From assembly GCA_963697355.1 (NCBI GenBank), contig CAVONV010000034.1, positions 124,001 through 188,000 on the forward strand: a DNA stretch of 64,000 nucleotides, written 5' to 3'. The stretch comes from CAVONV01 sp963697355 (GTDB lineage Bacteria; Acidobacteriota; Vicinamibacteria; Marinacidobacterales; DATDRI01). The notes below the pieces were generated by a model. The model was not told the DNA's origin. It saw only the letters and a list, made by a program, of their open reading frames with translations, and ran no database searches. Position numbers and translations under genes: made by a program. Positions within the stretch are counted from its first letter, which is position 1, and each line of letters begins with the position of its first letter. Positions 9,248-18,274 of the stretch are shown here, piece after piece.

Positions 9248-9274
9248 CTCCTTTCTCCTTTCTCCTTTCCCTTT
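9248..9274. repeat. Pyrimidine heptamer repeat (CTCCTTT units)
   Basis: Three perfect copies of CTCCTTT at 9248-9268 are followed by a partial CCCTTT. They lie in the short spacer between the 959-residue protein gene and the next promoter. Same period and base bias as the array at 30464-30491. Confidence 0.7.
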
Positions 9275-9301
9275 CATCCAAATTCAGAAACCACCGACTT
9301 C

Positions 9302-9330
9302 TTGATCATCACCACCGCCTGCTTTAAGAT
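9302..9330 (+). promoter_or_regulatory. Putative promoter of the membrane/SpeE-like fusion gene
   Basis: TTGATC (9302-9307) and TAAGAT (9325-9330) are separated by 17 bases. The predicted transcript would begin near 9337, just after an in-frame ATG at 9336, and so favours the ATG at 9360 as the real start. Confidence 0.45.
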
Positions 9331-9359
9331 GCGATGTGTCTCATCACAAGACCCCTTCC

Positions 9360-11963
9360 ATGCGCCTCGGGCTTCGAGGTCGAACCCTTCTGCTCATCGC
9401 CTTTTTCCTGAGTGGGGCTGCCTCGCTCATCTTCGAAGTCATTTGGACGCGCCTCCTTCTCATCTCACTGGGTGCCACGGCCATTGCCGTGGGAGTCGTG
9501 CTGGGTGCTTTCATGGGTGGCATGGCCGTCGGGAGTGCACTCGCCAGCAGAGAGTTTCTCTCGCGACGCGATCCCATCGTGACCTATGCGTTTCTGGAAG
9601 GCTGGGTAGGTCTCTATGGCGTCGCAACACCCTTCCTACTTCGCCACCTTGCTGGAACACCCCCGACCCTTCAATTCTTGATGGCCGTGATCGTGCTCCT
9701 GCCTTCGACCATCGCCATGGGTGCTTCACTTCCCGTACTTTCGCGGGCCTTTGGCAGAGGATCTGAGCTGCCCGCAGTCCAAGTCGGCAACCTTTACGCC
9801 GCCAACACCGCCGGGGCGGTGGCGGGTCCACTACTTGCCGTCTTTTGGCTCTTCCCCGAATTTGGGCTGAACCGCTGCCTCCTTGTTGCGGCCGTCGTGA
9901 ATCTCGTGGTCTTCGCTGGACTCATATTGAGTCGCAAGGCGTTTCCCCCATGGGAAAGTGATGTGCCGCAGCTCCGCGCAACCGCAAAAGACACGACGAC
10001 GGAGCATCCCAGCATTTTGATCCTCGTCGCTATGGGGGTTTCGGGCGCTACGGCGATGGTCTACGAGGTTGCCTGGGCTCGAACCCTATCGATGGTCTAT
10101 GGCTCCTCCGTCTACGGCGTCTCTATCATGCTCTCGACGTTTCTCTTGGGCATCGCCGCAGGCTCGGCCCTCGCAGCAATCGTCCTTCGTTGGAGGGAGA
10201 GAGCCGCCAGTCTCTCGACGGTGGCTTGGCTGCTGGCCGGCTCGGCAGGTGGGGCTTTCTTGAGTCTCATCGTCGCGCGCGGCCTCCCCTTCTTTTTTGT
10301 CAACCTTTACCGATCTTTTCCAGAGCGCGACACCTCGCTCTTCTTGACTCAGTTCGTTGTTTCCGCACTCCTCATGCTTCCCGTCACAGCTTGCCTCGGG
10401 GCAATGCTTCCCGTTTCCACCAGCGCTTCTGCTACGGACCGCTCAGAGCTCGGACAGCTGGTCTCGTGGCTTTACACGGCAAACCTCCTGGGATCCACCA
10501 CCGGGGCCATCGTGGCAGCGGGGCTCTTGATCGGCCATCTAGGAATAGAGCTCTCGGTTCGTCTCACCTCTGTATTCGCACTGGCGGTAGCTCTCATCCT
10601 CGTGACACAGTCCAGGGGACGTCGATTCTCAACCGTAGGTGTTGCTGCTTTGGCAGGGGGCATCCTCTTCGTGGCCGGTATCGACCCGAGCGGGGAGCCT
10701 GTGGCCAAGGGTTTCGGATTCTACACGGATCCGCGAGCCTACGATCGTTACGATTTGTCGGGCTTAAGGCAGGTCGTCGAATCTCATCAACTCCTCTACT
10801 ACCGTGACGGCCCCACCGCAACGGTGGCGGTTCAATGGGTCGATAAGTACCTGTTTCTCAAGATCAACGGGAAGACCGATGCTTCGAACGGCCCCGGTGA
10901 CGTCGACACCCAACTCTTGTTAGGCCACATTCCTTTGATGGTGGCCGACGCCAAGCGAGTTGCGATCATCGGTTGGGGCAGCGGCATGACCGGAGAGGCG
11001 GTCTTGAGCCACGACGTCGACGAGGTCGACGCCTTCGAGATCGAGCCCGCCGTCGTAGAGGCCTCTCGTTTCTTTCATCCAGAAGAAGAGAATCCACTGG
11101 ATGACTCTCGGGTACGCATGATTTTGGGGGATGCCAGGAGTCGATTGTACAAAGACTCGAAATCGTACGACCTCATCATCTCCGAACCTTCGAATCCCTG
11201 GCTGACCGGCGTTGCCAACTTATTCACGAAGGACTTTTTCGAGCTGGCTGCATCCAGACTCGAGCACGGCGGGATACTGTCCCAGTGGTTTCACCTTTAC
11301 GGCATGTCCGAAGCGTCGACCCGTTCACTTTTGGCGACCTTCAAAAGTGTCTTTCCCCATACGCTCGTGTTCAAAGACCGCGATTTGATTCTTCTCGGCT
11401 CCCAAGAGCCCATCCGCTTCGACATCGAGCGTATGAATCGACTTTTCGAAGAGCCTCGGATTCGAGACAGCCTCTCCCGATCGTACATCAACTATCCTTT
11501 CGATTTGCTCGCCGACCTTCGGCTGGACGAAAGAGGTGTCGAAACCTACGCCAACGGGGCGCCTCTCAACACGGATGACAATCTCCTCCTCGAGCTGGCT
11601 GCTCCCCGGAGCCTATACCGAGACAACGTCGACGCCACTCGAGCCGGTATGGACTCCCATTCTCGCTCCATCCTCGACCACCTGTCGAACTACGGATCGG
11701 CGACCGAAGTCCATCTGGAGCTGGCTTCTTCTTTCTTCACGGCGAAACGGCTGGACGAAGCTCTCCAAACATGCCGACGCGCTCTCGATACCGAAGCGAC
11801 ATTCGAGGGCTGGAAGCTCCTCGGATTGATCCAACAAAGCCGAGGTGAAACCGAAGAGGCTAGAAAAGCTTGGGAGACAGCCTTGACCTTAGAGGCGGAT
11901 CCCAAGGATCTGAGATTCGTCCAGGCAGCTCTTCGCTCGCTTGATTCGCCGCCGGCCCCTTGA
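9360..11963 (+). CDS. Membrane protein fused to spermidine-synthase-like domain and TPR tail
   Basis: This 867-residue protein has three parts. Residues 1 to about 445 carry many hydrophobic helices resembling the membrane half of fused MFS/spermidine synthase proteins. Residues 460-720 form a Rossmann-like aminopropyltransferase fold with a nucleotide-binding loop GWGSGMTG at 538-545. The last 100 residues contain TPR-like helices. In true spermidine synthases the catalytic aspartate sits in a DxxDP segment; here the matching place reads ISEPSNPW (607-614), so polyamine synthesis is doubtful. The ATG at 9360 was chosen because a promoter at 9302-9330 would start transcription after the alternative ATG at 9336. 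Its substrate is unknown. Confidence 0.85.
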   Translation: MRLGLRGRTLLLIAFFLSGAASLIFEVIWTRLLLISLGATAIAVGVVLGAFMGGMAVGSALASREFLSRRDPIVTYAFLEGWVGLYGVATPFLLRHLAGTPPTLQFLMAVIVLLPSTIAMGASLPVLSRAFGRGSELPAVQVGNLYAANTAGAVAGPLLAVFWLFPEFGLNRCLLVAAVVNLVVFAGLILSRKAFPPWESDVPQLRATAKDTTTEHPSILILVAMGVSGATAMVYEVAWARTLSMVYGSSVYGVSIMLSTFLLGIAAGSALAAIVLRWRERAASLSTVAWLLAGSAGGAFLSLIVARGLPFFFVNLYRSFPERDTSLFLTQFVVSALLMLPVTACLGAMLPVSTSASATDRSELGQLVSWLYTANLLGSTTGAIVAAGLLIGHLGIELSVRLTSVFALAVALILVTQSRGRRFSTVGVAALAGGILFVAGIDPSGEPVAKGFGFYTDPRAYDRYDLSGLRQVVESHQLLYYRDGPTATVAVQWVDKYLFLKINGKTDASNGPGDVDTQLLLGHIPLMVADAKRVAIIGWGSGMTGEAVLSHDVDEVDAFEIEPAVVEASRFFHPEEENPLDDSRVRMILGDARSRLYKDSKSYDLIISEPSNPWLTGVANLFTKDFFELAASRLEHGGILSQWFHLYGMSEASTRSLLATFKSVFPHTLVFKDRDLILLGSQEPIRFDIERMNRLFEEPRIRDSLSRSYINYPFDLLADLRLDERGVETYANGAPLNTDDNLLLELAAPRSLYRDNVDATRAGMDSHSRSILDHLSNYGSATEVHLELASSFFTAKRLDEALQTCRRALDTEATFEGWKLLGLIQQSRGETEEARKAWETALTLEADPKDLRFVQAALRSLDSPPAP

Positions 11964-12106
11964 TCTACCGATTTCGGTCCCGGGCCGACTTGAAAACACC
12001 CACCGAGCTGTATATGTTGTGCCCCCTTCTTGGCGAACACCTTGGGTAGCAATCTCACGGTGGACTCAGAAGTCCACCTCACCGTTCATCTGTTGGGAGG
12101 ATCTGA

Positions 12107-13165
12107 ATGTTCGAAGATTTCTTACAGAAGACCTACTACGGGAACACCGTCTTGGACTGGTTGATCGCGTTAGCCATCATCGTCGGCGCCCTTTTGGTGG
12201 GTAAAGCGCTCTATTGGATCTTTGGCAATATCGTCAAGCAATTCACGAAGAAGACCAAGACCCGACTGGACGACATCATCATCGATATGATCGAAGAGCC
12301 CATCGTTTTCATCGTGACCATCGCCGGCGTCTGGTACGGCATCAACAGGCTCGAGCTCCCTGAAACGGCCGAGCGGTGGTTGGGCAACATCATTCAGTTT
12401 CTCATTTTTCTTACGATTGCATGGCTCATTACCCGCCTGCTCGATTCCTTCTACAAAGAATACGTCGCCCCGTTGGTCTCCAAGACGGAAACGGACCTCG
12501 ATGATCAACTACTGCCTATTCTTCAAAAAGGAACGAAGCTGACGGTTTGGTCGATCGGTATCATTGTCGCATTGAACAACGCTGGATACGACGTGGGCGC
12601 CCTCATTGCCGGACTCGGCATCGGCGGCCTGGCCCTTGCAATGGCCGCGCGAGACACCGTCTCGAACGTATTCGGCGGGCTCACCATTTTCGCTGACAGG
12701 CCTTTCAAGCTGCATGATCGGATCCAGATTGCCGGCTTCGACGGTTTCATCCGAGACATCGGGGTTCGCAGTACGAGATTGGAAACACTGGAAGGTCGCC
12801 TTGTGACGATACCCAACTCGAAATTCTCCGACACTCCCGTGGAGAACGTCAGCTTGGAGCCCTCTCGTAAGGTCGTCTCCAATCTCGGTTTGACCTACGA
12901 CACGACGCCGGAAAAGATGAAACGGGCGATGGAGATTCTCGAGGACATCGTTGCTCAAAACGACTCGGCGGAGGACAAAGTACTCGTCTCTTTCAACGCG
13001 TTTGGAGACTCCGCGATGAACATCCTCTTTATCTACTACATCAAGAGCGGCGCCGATATCCTTGGGACACAGACGGACATCAACATGGAGATCCTCAGCC
13101 GCTTCACCGCAGACGGGCTCGATTTCGCTTTTCCCACTCAAACGCTCTACAACAAGCAAGCTTGA
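12107..13165 (+). CDS. MscS-family mechanosensitive channel
   Basis: The 352-residue inner-membrane protein should form a small-conductance mechanosensitive channel that releases solutes on osmotic downshock. Four hydrophobic segments are visible; the last, pore-lining one contains GLGIGGLALAMAARDTVSNVFGGL near 168-191, the glycine/alanine-rich TM3 typical of MscS. The beta domain follows with FKLHDRIQIAGFDGFIRDIG. The N-terminus has an extra TM pair compared with E. coli MscS (286 residues). GGGAGG lies eight bases before the ATG. A TTGTGC/GCACAA stem-loop follows the stop at 13171-13186. Confidence 0.92.
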   Translation: MFEDFLQKTYYGNTVLDWLIALAIIVGALLVGKALYWIFGNIVKQFTKKTKTRLDDIIIDMIEEPIVFIVTIAGVWYGINRLELPETAERWLGNIIQFLIFLTIAWLITRLLDSFYKEYVAPLVSKTETDLDDQLLPILQKGTKLTVWSIGIIVALNNAGYDVGALIAGLGIGGLALAMAARDTVSNVFGGLTIFADRPFKLHDRIQIAGFDGFIRDIGVRSTRLETLEGRLVTIPNSKFSDTPVENVSLEPSRKVVSNLGLTYDTTPEKMKRAMEILEDIVAQNDSAEDKVLVSFNAFGDSAMNILFIYYIKSGADILGTQTDINMEILSRFTADGLDFAFPTQTLYNKQA

Positions 13166-13170
13166 GCCGG

Positions 13171-13186
13171 TTGTGCTGCTGCACAA
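13171..13186. other. Small stem-loop after the MscS gene
   Basis: TTGTGC and GCACAA form a 6-bp stem with a TGCT tetraloop five bases past the stop codon. No T-run follows, so termination is uncertain. Confidence 0.4.
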
Positions 13187-13190
13187 TGAT

Positions 13191-13219
13191 TTGGAAAATA
13201 GTAATTTTTACTATACAAT
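13191..13219 (+). promoter_or_regulatory. Promoter with palindromic operator before the DUF937 gene
   Basis: TTGGAA (13191-13196), a 17-base spacer and TACAAT (13214-13219) form a good sigma70-type promoter. The spacer is almost exactly filled by the inverted repeat ATAGTAATTTTTACTAT (13198-13214), an obvious repressor site. The half-sites ATAGTA/TACTAT recur in the toxin-antitoxin operator at 63448-63463. The leader to the DUF937 start is about 140 bases and contains a small stem-loop at 13317-13333 (ATGCACC/GGTGCAT). Confidence 0.55.
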
Positions 13220-13368
13220 GTCGTCGCCTACGAGCAGGGGAGCCCTCGAGCCAGACCTTGCCACCGCTCGGGACGAGGGCCGCATCACTGGATTCCATTA
13301 ACTCTGAGGTTTAGGAATGCACCCGAGGTGCATCCGGCCTCACTCTTTGTCAAAAGGAGTCATTTTCA

Positions 13369-13965
13369 ATGTCTGATCTAACGAATCTACTTGCCCAAGC
13401 CCTGGGTGGTGGAACGCTGACGCAAATCAGTCGTCAAATCGGAGCCGACGAAGGCGCTACGGCTAGTGCGATTTCCGCCGCTTTGCCGATTCTTCTTGGT
13501 GCCATGGACCGTAACACGGACCAACCCGGCGGCGCCGACTCACTGTTCAACGCACTTGAACGCGATCATGACGGTGGCATCTTGGACAACCTTTCCGGCT
13601 TCCTAGGAGGAGCATCCTCCGGTCCCGGTGATGCCATTCTCGGTCATGTTCTCGGCGGCAAACGCGGCTCTGTGGAGAACGGTCTCAGCCGCGCAAGCGG
13701 TCTCGACATGGGGAGCATTGCCAAACTCCTCCCGATCCTGGCACCCATCGTGATGGGCGTACTGGGAAAGATGCAGAGACAACAAGGCTTTGACGCAAGC
13801 AGCCTTTCGGGTTATCTCACCAACGAGCGTCGCCGCGCCGAGAAGGAACAACCCGATGCTATGAGTGCTCTCGGGAATCTCCTCGACACCAACGACGACG
13901 GTCAAGTCATCGACGACGTCCTCAAGATCGGGTCGAGCCTACTCGGTGGCTTCTTTAAGAAATAG
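13369..13965 (+). CDS. DUF937 domain protein
   Basis: The 198-residue protein begins SDLTNLLAQALGGGTLTQISRQIGADEGATASAISAALPILLGAM, the signature of DUF937, a YidB-like family with no established activity. It is rich in glycine, alanine and serine and has no signal peptide. A second copy-like region LAPIVMGVLGKMQRQQGFDASSL lies near 125-147. The C-terminus carries a DTNDDGQVIDDVLK segment resembling a calcium-binding dockerin or EF-like loop. AAAGGAG precedes the ATG. It is followed at 57 bases by the Kbp-like gene and is probably co-transcribed with it. Confidence 0.88.
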   Translation: MSDLTNLLAQALGGGTLTQISRQIGADEGATASAISAALPILLGAMDRNTDQPGGADSLFNALERDHDGGILDNLSGFLGGASSGPGDAILGHVLGGKRGSVENGLSRASGLDMGSIAKLLPILAPIVMGVLGKMQRQQGFDASSLSGYLTNERRRAEKEQPDAMSALGNLLDTNDDGQVIDDVLKIGSSLLGGFFKK

Positions 13966-14022
13966 CCACTTCACCACAAACGACCAAACGACAACGAACA
14001 AAAACCTTTAGGAGGCAACCAA

Positions 14023-14466
14023 ATGGGATTAGTTGATTTCGTCATGAGTGCCGGCGCGAAGCTCTTCGGCGGCGGTGGACCATCACCGGAGGAAAAGGCG
14101 GCTGTTATCCAAAATTCGATCGTCAAGCTCGGCCTTAAAGTTGAAAATCTGAAAGTCGAGGTCAAAGACGACGTGGCAATCATCGCTGGAAAGACGACGT
14201 CGCAGGAGATCCGAGAGAAGGTCGTCTTGGCCGCTGGCAACATCGAAGGCATCGCTCGCGTCGACGATCGCATCGACGTCGAGAAGCCCGAGCCCGAAGC
14301 TAAGTACTACACGGTCGTGAAGGGGGATTCGCTCTCCAAGATCGCCAAGGAGTTCTACGGCGACGCCATGAAGTACCCGGCCATCTTCGAGGCGAACAAG
14401 CCCATGTTGAAGGACCCCGATCTCATTTATCCGGGTCAAGTCCTTCGGATTCCGCCTAAAAAGTAG
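14023..14466 (+). CDS. kbp: Kbp/YgaU-like BON-LysM protein
   Basis: The 147-residue protein matches the E. coli potassium-binding protein Kbp (YgaU, 149 residues) in length and layout: a glycine-rich N-terminus (MGLVDFVMSAGAKLFGGGG), a BON domain at about 25-86, and a LysM domain at 95-146 (YYTVVKGDSLSKIAKEFYGD to YPGQVLRIPPKK). There is no signal peptide, in line with a cytoplasmic role as in E. coli, where Kbp senses potassium. AGGAGG precedes the ATG. It lies between the DUF937 and HerA-like genes. Confidence 0.9.
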   Translation: MGLVDFVMSAGAKLFGGGGPSPEEKAAVIQNSIVKLGLKVENLKVEVKDDVAIIAGKTTSQEIREKVVLAAGNIEGIARVDDRIDVEKPEPEAKYYTVVKGDSLSKIAKEFYGDAMKYPAIFEANKPMLKDPDLIYPGQVLRIPPKK

Positions 14467-14640
14467 ATTCGAATGAGGGGCTGTCCCTTTGGGCCGGTCC
14501 CGGCAAATGGCGTTGGTTGGTGGTTCGGTACAACGGACCGAGATCACCAGCTAACGCCTTTTCTTTTAAGATGGAACTTCCAGAGCACGTATAATTCATC
14601 GTCTTCTTTCAACGAACTTCGATCACTTCGGGGGCGGCTC

Positions 14641-17022
14641 ATGAAGAACTACGAACAGCTCGGAGCATTTTACTTGGGGCGCGGCTATGACCGGGACAAG
14701 CAAGAGCCTCGCAAAGATCCCTTTCTCTATGACGCCAAGGACCTGACCACCCACGCCCTGATTGTCGGCATGACCGGCAGTGGCAAGACCGGCCTTTCCG
14801 TGGTCCTGCTCGAGGAAGCGGCCATCGACGGCATCCCAGCGCTCATCATTGATCCCAAAGGAGACATGGGCAATCTGCTTCTTAGTTTTCCAAAGCTCAG
14901 TCCCGAGGAGTTCCGTCCCTGGATCGACGAAAGTGAGGCCGCGAGACAAGGTGTCACACCGGAAGAGCTCTCCTCCCGAACGGCGGTTGCCTGGAAAAAG
15001 GGACTCCAGAAGTGGGGGCAACAAAAGGAGAGAATCGCTCGTTTCCGAAAATCAGCGGACCTCGCTGTTTACACGCCCGGGAGCGAGGCCGGCCTACCCC
15101 TAAATCTACTCCGCTCCTTCGCTGCTCCTCCGGAGGCAATCGCTCAGGATCCCGACGCTCTAAGGGAACGCATCCTCACGGCCGTCTCAGGCTTGCTCGG
15201 CCTCATAGGTCTGAAGGCAGATCCGATTCAGAGTCGTGAGCACATCCTGATCTCGAATATCTTGAGCCAGGCATGGCAAGAGGGGAACGATCTAGACATT
15301 GCGACATTGATTGGACGGATCCAATCACCGCCGTTCGAGAAGCTGGGTGTCATGGATATCGAGTCCTTCTATCCTTCCGGGGACCGGTTTGCTCTGGCCA
15401 TGCAGCTCAACAATCTGCTCGCGTCGGACGCGTTCTCGGCCTGGACGAAAGGTGAGCCTCTCGATATCCAACGTCTTCTCTACACAGACGAGGGACGGCC
15501 CCGGCTCGCCATTTTCTCAATAGCTCATCTGTCGGACGCCGAAAGAATGTTCTTCGTGACTCTCCTGTTGAACGAAGTCGTGGCTTGGATGCGAACACTT
15601 CCCGGAACCGGCAGTCTTCGGGCCCTCTTGTACATGGACGAGATATTCGGATTCTTCCCCCCCACGGCATCACCGCCGTCGAAGATCCCGATGTTGACGT
15701 TGCTCAAACAGGCCAGGGCTTATGGGCTTGGTGTTGTTTTGGCCACCCAAAATCCCGTCGATCTAGATTACAAGGGACTCTCCAACACCGGAACGTGGTT
15801 CTTGGGAAGGTTGCAGACCGCCCGAGACAAAGAGCGGGTCATCGAAGGGCTCGAAAGCAGTTCTTCGGACACAGGCCTGGGAAGGCGAGAGCTGGACGAG
15901 CTCCTCTCCAGCTTGGATAAGCGAGTCTTTCTGATGCACAACGTTCACGAGGACGAGCCGGTGGTGTTTCAGACACGCTGGGCGCTTTCCTACCTTCGGG
16001 GTCCCCTCACACGAGATCAAATCGGGGTCCTCATGGCACCGAGGAAAGGAACGACGGGTATCGAACCAACTAAACGAGCTCGTCCCGCCGAGGCGAAGGC
16101 GACGGAAGCTGTTCTCTCTCCAAGACCCCCACTGTCATCGGATGTGCGAGAGCTGTTCCTGCCGACCGCAGGAGATTCGGGGGGTGTTCTTCATCCGTCT
16201 CTTCTCGGCTGCGCGAAGCTTCACTTCGTTAGCGCCCGAGCCAAGGTCGATCACTGGGAGACAATCGCGATGACCGTTCCCCTCTCAGGACCCGATATGG
16301 CTGCAGCCGACCTAGATTGGGATGAAGGCACTCTGTGGGAAGGAGATCCAAAGGACCTCGATGAAAACGCTCCCTCACAGACGGGCTACGCGGTGCTTCC
16401 CGCTGTCGCGATGCGTCCCAAGAGCTATGACGGTTGGCGCAAGTCCTTTTCCGCCTACCTCTATCGCAACCATCGACTCACTCTTTGGAAGAGTCCAGAG
16501 CTCAAATCGCTTTCGCGTCCCGAGGAAACAGAAGCCGAGTTTCGAATCCGTCTCTCTCAGCTTCTTCATGAGCACCGTGACCTGGAGCTCGAGAAGCTCC
16601 GGAAACGGTTTGCCCCCAAATTGGCGGGGCTCACGGAAAAGATAGAAAAGGCCGAAGGGCGGGTGCATCGGGAGAAGTCCCAGTACGACCACCAGAAACT
16701 GCAGACCGCCATCTCATTCGGCTCGACGCTTCTCGGCGCGCTTTTCGGCCGAAAGCTCGCCGGCTCGAGAAACGTCGGCCGCGCCACGGCCGCCGCGCGC
16801 TCAGCAGGCCGAGCTGCGCGTGAAAGAGAAGACATCGCTCAGGCCAAAAAAGAAGTCGCGCGCCTCAAAGAACAGTTCGCGCAGTTGGAACAAGAGCTCC
16901 AGTATTTGACGGAAGGCCTACAGACATTACCGAGTCCAGCTGACATGAACCTTGAAGAAGTGACTGTCCGTCCTCGCAAGTCGGATATCGACGTCACAGA
17001 AATGGCATTAGTTTGGTCTTAA
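14641..17022 (+). CDS. HerA-like ATPase (DUF87/DUF853 type)
   Basis: The 793-residue protein is a FtsK/HerA-superfamily P-loop ATPase. Walker A is GMTGSGKT at 43-50, IDPKGD follows near 75-80, and YMDEIFGFFPP near 332-342 is the Walker B region. LATQNPVDLDYKGLSNTGTWFLGRLQT is typical of this family. The C-terminal third includes a charged coiled coil (about 640-690 and 730-770) around a hydrophobic stretch ISFGSTLLGALFG. Such proteins can act as DNA or protein pumps, but no NurA nuclease neighbour is present. An upstream in-frame extension from 14473 was rejected: the ATG at 14641 follows GGGGGCGG and begins the conserved region. Confidence 0.85.
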   Translation: MKNYEQLGAFYLGRGYDRDKQEPRKDPFLYDAKDLTTHALIVGMTGSGKTGLSVVLLEEAAIDGIPALIIDPKGDMGNLLLSFPKLSPEEFRPWIDESEAARQGVTPEELSSRTAVAWKKGLQKWGQQKERIARFRKSADLAVYTPGSEAGLPLNLLRSFAAPPEAIAQDPDALRERILTAVSGLLGLIGLKADPIQSREHILISNILSQAWQEGNDLDIATLIGRIQSPPFEKLGVMDIESFYPSGDRFALAMQLNNLLASDAFSAWTKGEPLDIQRLLYTDEGRPRLAIFSIAHLSDAERMFFVTLLLNEVVAWMRTLPGTGSLRALLYMDEIFGFFPPTASPPSKIPMLTLLKQARAYGLGVVLATQNPVDLDYKGLSNTGTWFLGRLQTARDKERVIEGLESSSSDTGLGRRELDELLSSLDKRVFLMHNVHEDEPVVFQTRWALSYLRGPLTRDQIGVLMAPRKGTTGIEPTKRARPAEAKATEAVLSPRPPLSSDVRELFLPTAGDSGGVLHPSLLGCAKLHFVSARAKVDHWETIAMTVPLSGPDMAAADLDWDEGTLWEGDPKDLDENAPSQTGYAVLPAVAMRPKSYDGWRKSFSAYLYRNHRLTLWKSPELKSLSRPEETEAEFRIRLSQLLHEHRDLELEKLRKRFAPKLAGLTEKIEKAEGRVHREKSQYDHQKLQTAISFGSTLLGALFGRKLAGSRNVGRATAAARSAGRAAREREDIAQAKKEVARLKEQFAQLEQELQYLTEGLQTLPSPADMNLEEVTVRPRKSDIDVTEMALVWS

Positions 17023-17196
17023 GTCAAGGGCACCTTAGCTGTGCAAGTCGGCACTTGAACTGACAGTCCTGCGGCGATCAGACTCCGGTTCTAGCCGGTT
17101 GCTTTGGCAAACCGCGCCAGACCTTTGGCGACGAGTACGTTCCTCCTAACTCGATAGCGCAGGCTCCGATTCGGTAGCGCAAGCAGCCCGTGATGG

Positions 17197-18042
17197 TCAT
17201 TTCCGCCTTCCCACGATGGCAAATTCTGAAGCAGACTCAGCAAACGGTGCCCCTGCCACATTGCCGTAGAACTCCTGTCGTGTGAATCCCGCTTTCTCGA
17301 ACTCGCTCTGCAGGGATCCCGGGGTGAAGTACTGGTACCAGTTATAGAACGTCCGTGTACGCTTGGCCTCGACTATGGTGTACTTGTCCAAGACCACGCC
17401 GACGTCGGCATACTTAAAGGTGTTCAGGAAACCGTAGTACTTCTCGGGTGACCAGAATCCATTCAGCAGGTTCTCCTCGTAGGAGACAGCCTCCTCACGT
17501 AGTTCGAAAGCATTCACGGAATAGACGTCGAGCAGGACTGATCCCCCTGACGCCAGAAGGGCCTGGAACTTCTCAAGCATAGTCATGCGCTGCGCAGGGC
17601 TGAGGGCACAGAAGTCGCACATGATCATCAGGATGATGTCGAACCGATCTTCGGTTTCGAATTCCAGGTAATTCTGGTTAACGTATGCGGCCGTCAATCC
17701 CTCCTCTGCAGCAACTGTGCGTGCGTGCTTGATCGAGCGTTTGGAGAAATCAATGCCCGTTACGCTTGCACCGAGCTTTGCGAGCCGGTTTGCGTAGAGT
17801 CCGGGGCCGCAGCCGAAATCGGCAATCCGGGTACCGGTGCCGACACCAAAATGCGAGCCGATCCATGCAACTGATTGGTCTATGAACTCAGCTCGACGAG
17901 ATGACACATCGATATCGGCGTTGAGATGGTGGGCGAGCATCTGCTCTGAGGTGTGATCGTCCGTCCACAGATCTGCCGCCGTATAGCACTCAAACGGTTC
18001 AGGTCGATTGTTGATATCTTCAAGTTGTTCAAACATGTCCAT
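17197..18042 (-). CDS. Class I SAM-dependent methyltransferase
   Basis: The 281-residue protein has the Rossmann methyltransferase motif I IADFGCGPGLYANRLAKLG at about 72-90 and motif post-I GIDFSKRSIKHA. Its acceptor is unknown; the C-terminal FYNWYQYFTPGSLQSEFEKAGF block is common in small-molecule methyltransferases. GAGGGAAG lies just upstream of the ATG; a second ATG two codons later is possible. Spacers of 174 and 232 bases isolate it from neighbouring genes, and an AT-richer leader with a strong hairpin precedes it. It could be a recently acquired gene. Confidence 0.88.
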   Translation of the reverse strand: MDMFEQLEDINNRPEPFECYTAADLWTDDHTSEQMLAHHLNADIDVSSRRAEFIDQSVAWIGSHFGVGTGTRIADFGCGPGLYANRLAKLGASVTGIDFSKRSIKHARTVAAEEGLTAAYVNQNYLEFETEDRFDIILMIMCDFCALSPAQRMTMLEKFQALLASGGSVLLDVYSVNAFELREEAVSYEENLLNGFWSPEKYYGFLNTFKYADVGVVLDKYTIVEAKRTRTFYNWYQYFTPGSLQSEFEKAGFTRQEFYGNVAGAPFAESASEFAIVGRRK

Positions 18043-18084
18043 ACTCTTCCCTCACAGAACGTCATTCTAACGCCGCACTACAAA

Positions 18085-18110
18085 ATACAGTTGCGGAAAC
18101 CGCAATGTAT
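18085..18110 (-). other. Bulged hairpin in the leader of the methyltransferase gene
   Basis: ATACA-G-TTGCGG, an AAA loop, and CCGCAA-TGTAT make an 11-bp stem with one bulged base. It is centred about 55 bases upstream of the minus-strand methyltransferase start, inside the 18043-18274 spacer. That spacer holds no gene I can support and is AT-richer than its surroundings. The role of the hairpin is unknown. Confidence 0.5.
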
Positions 18111-18274
18111 CCAGACCAATCAACCACTTATGGAACTAAATGGAGATGTAAGTCGAAAGCTACTCTTCATGATTGTCAGACTAAATGCTGACTTCTACAC
18201 CTTAGCATTCCGGGAGCGCCCGCCTGTGCGGTCGAGCAGTCAGCGGTCATGGAGATCTTCGAATCCACCCCATA

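Noticed and set aside
14473..14640. An N-terminal extension of the HerA-like ATPase
   Set aside because: The added residues are not protein-like, lie before the ribosome binding site at 14641 and are absent from the family pattern.
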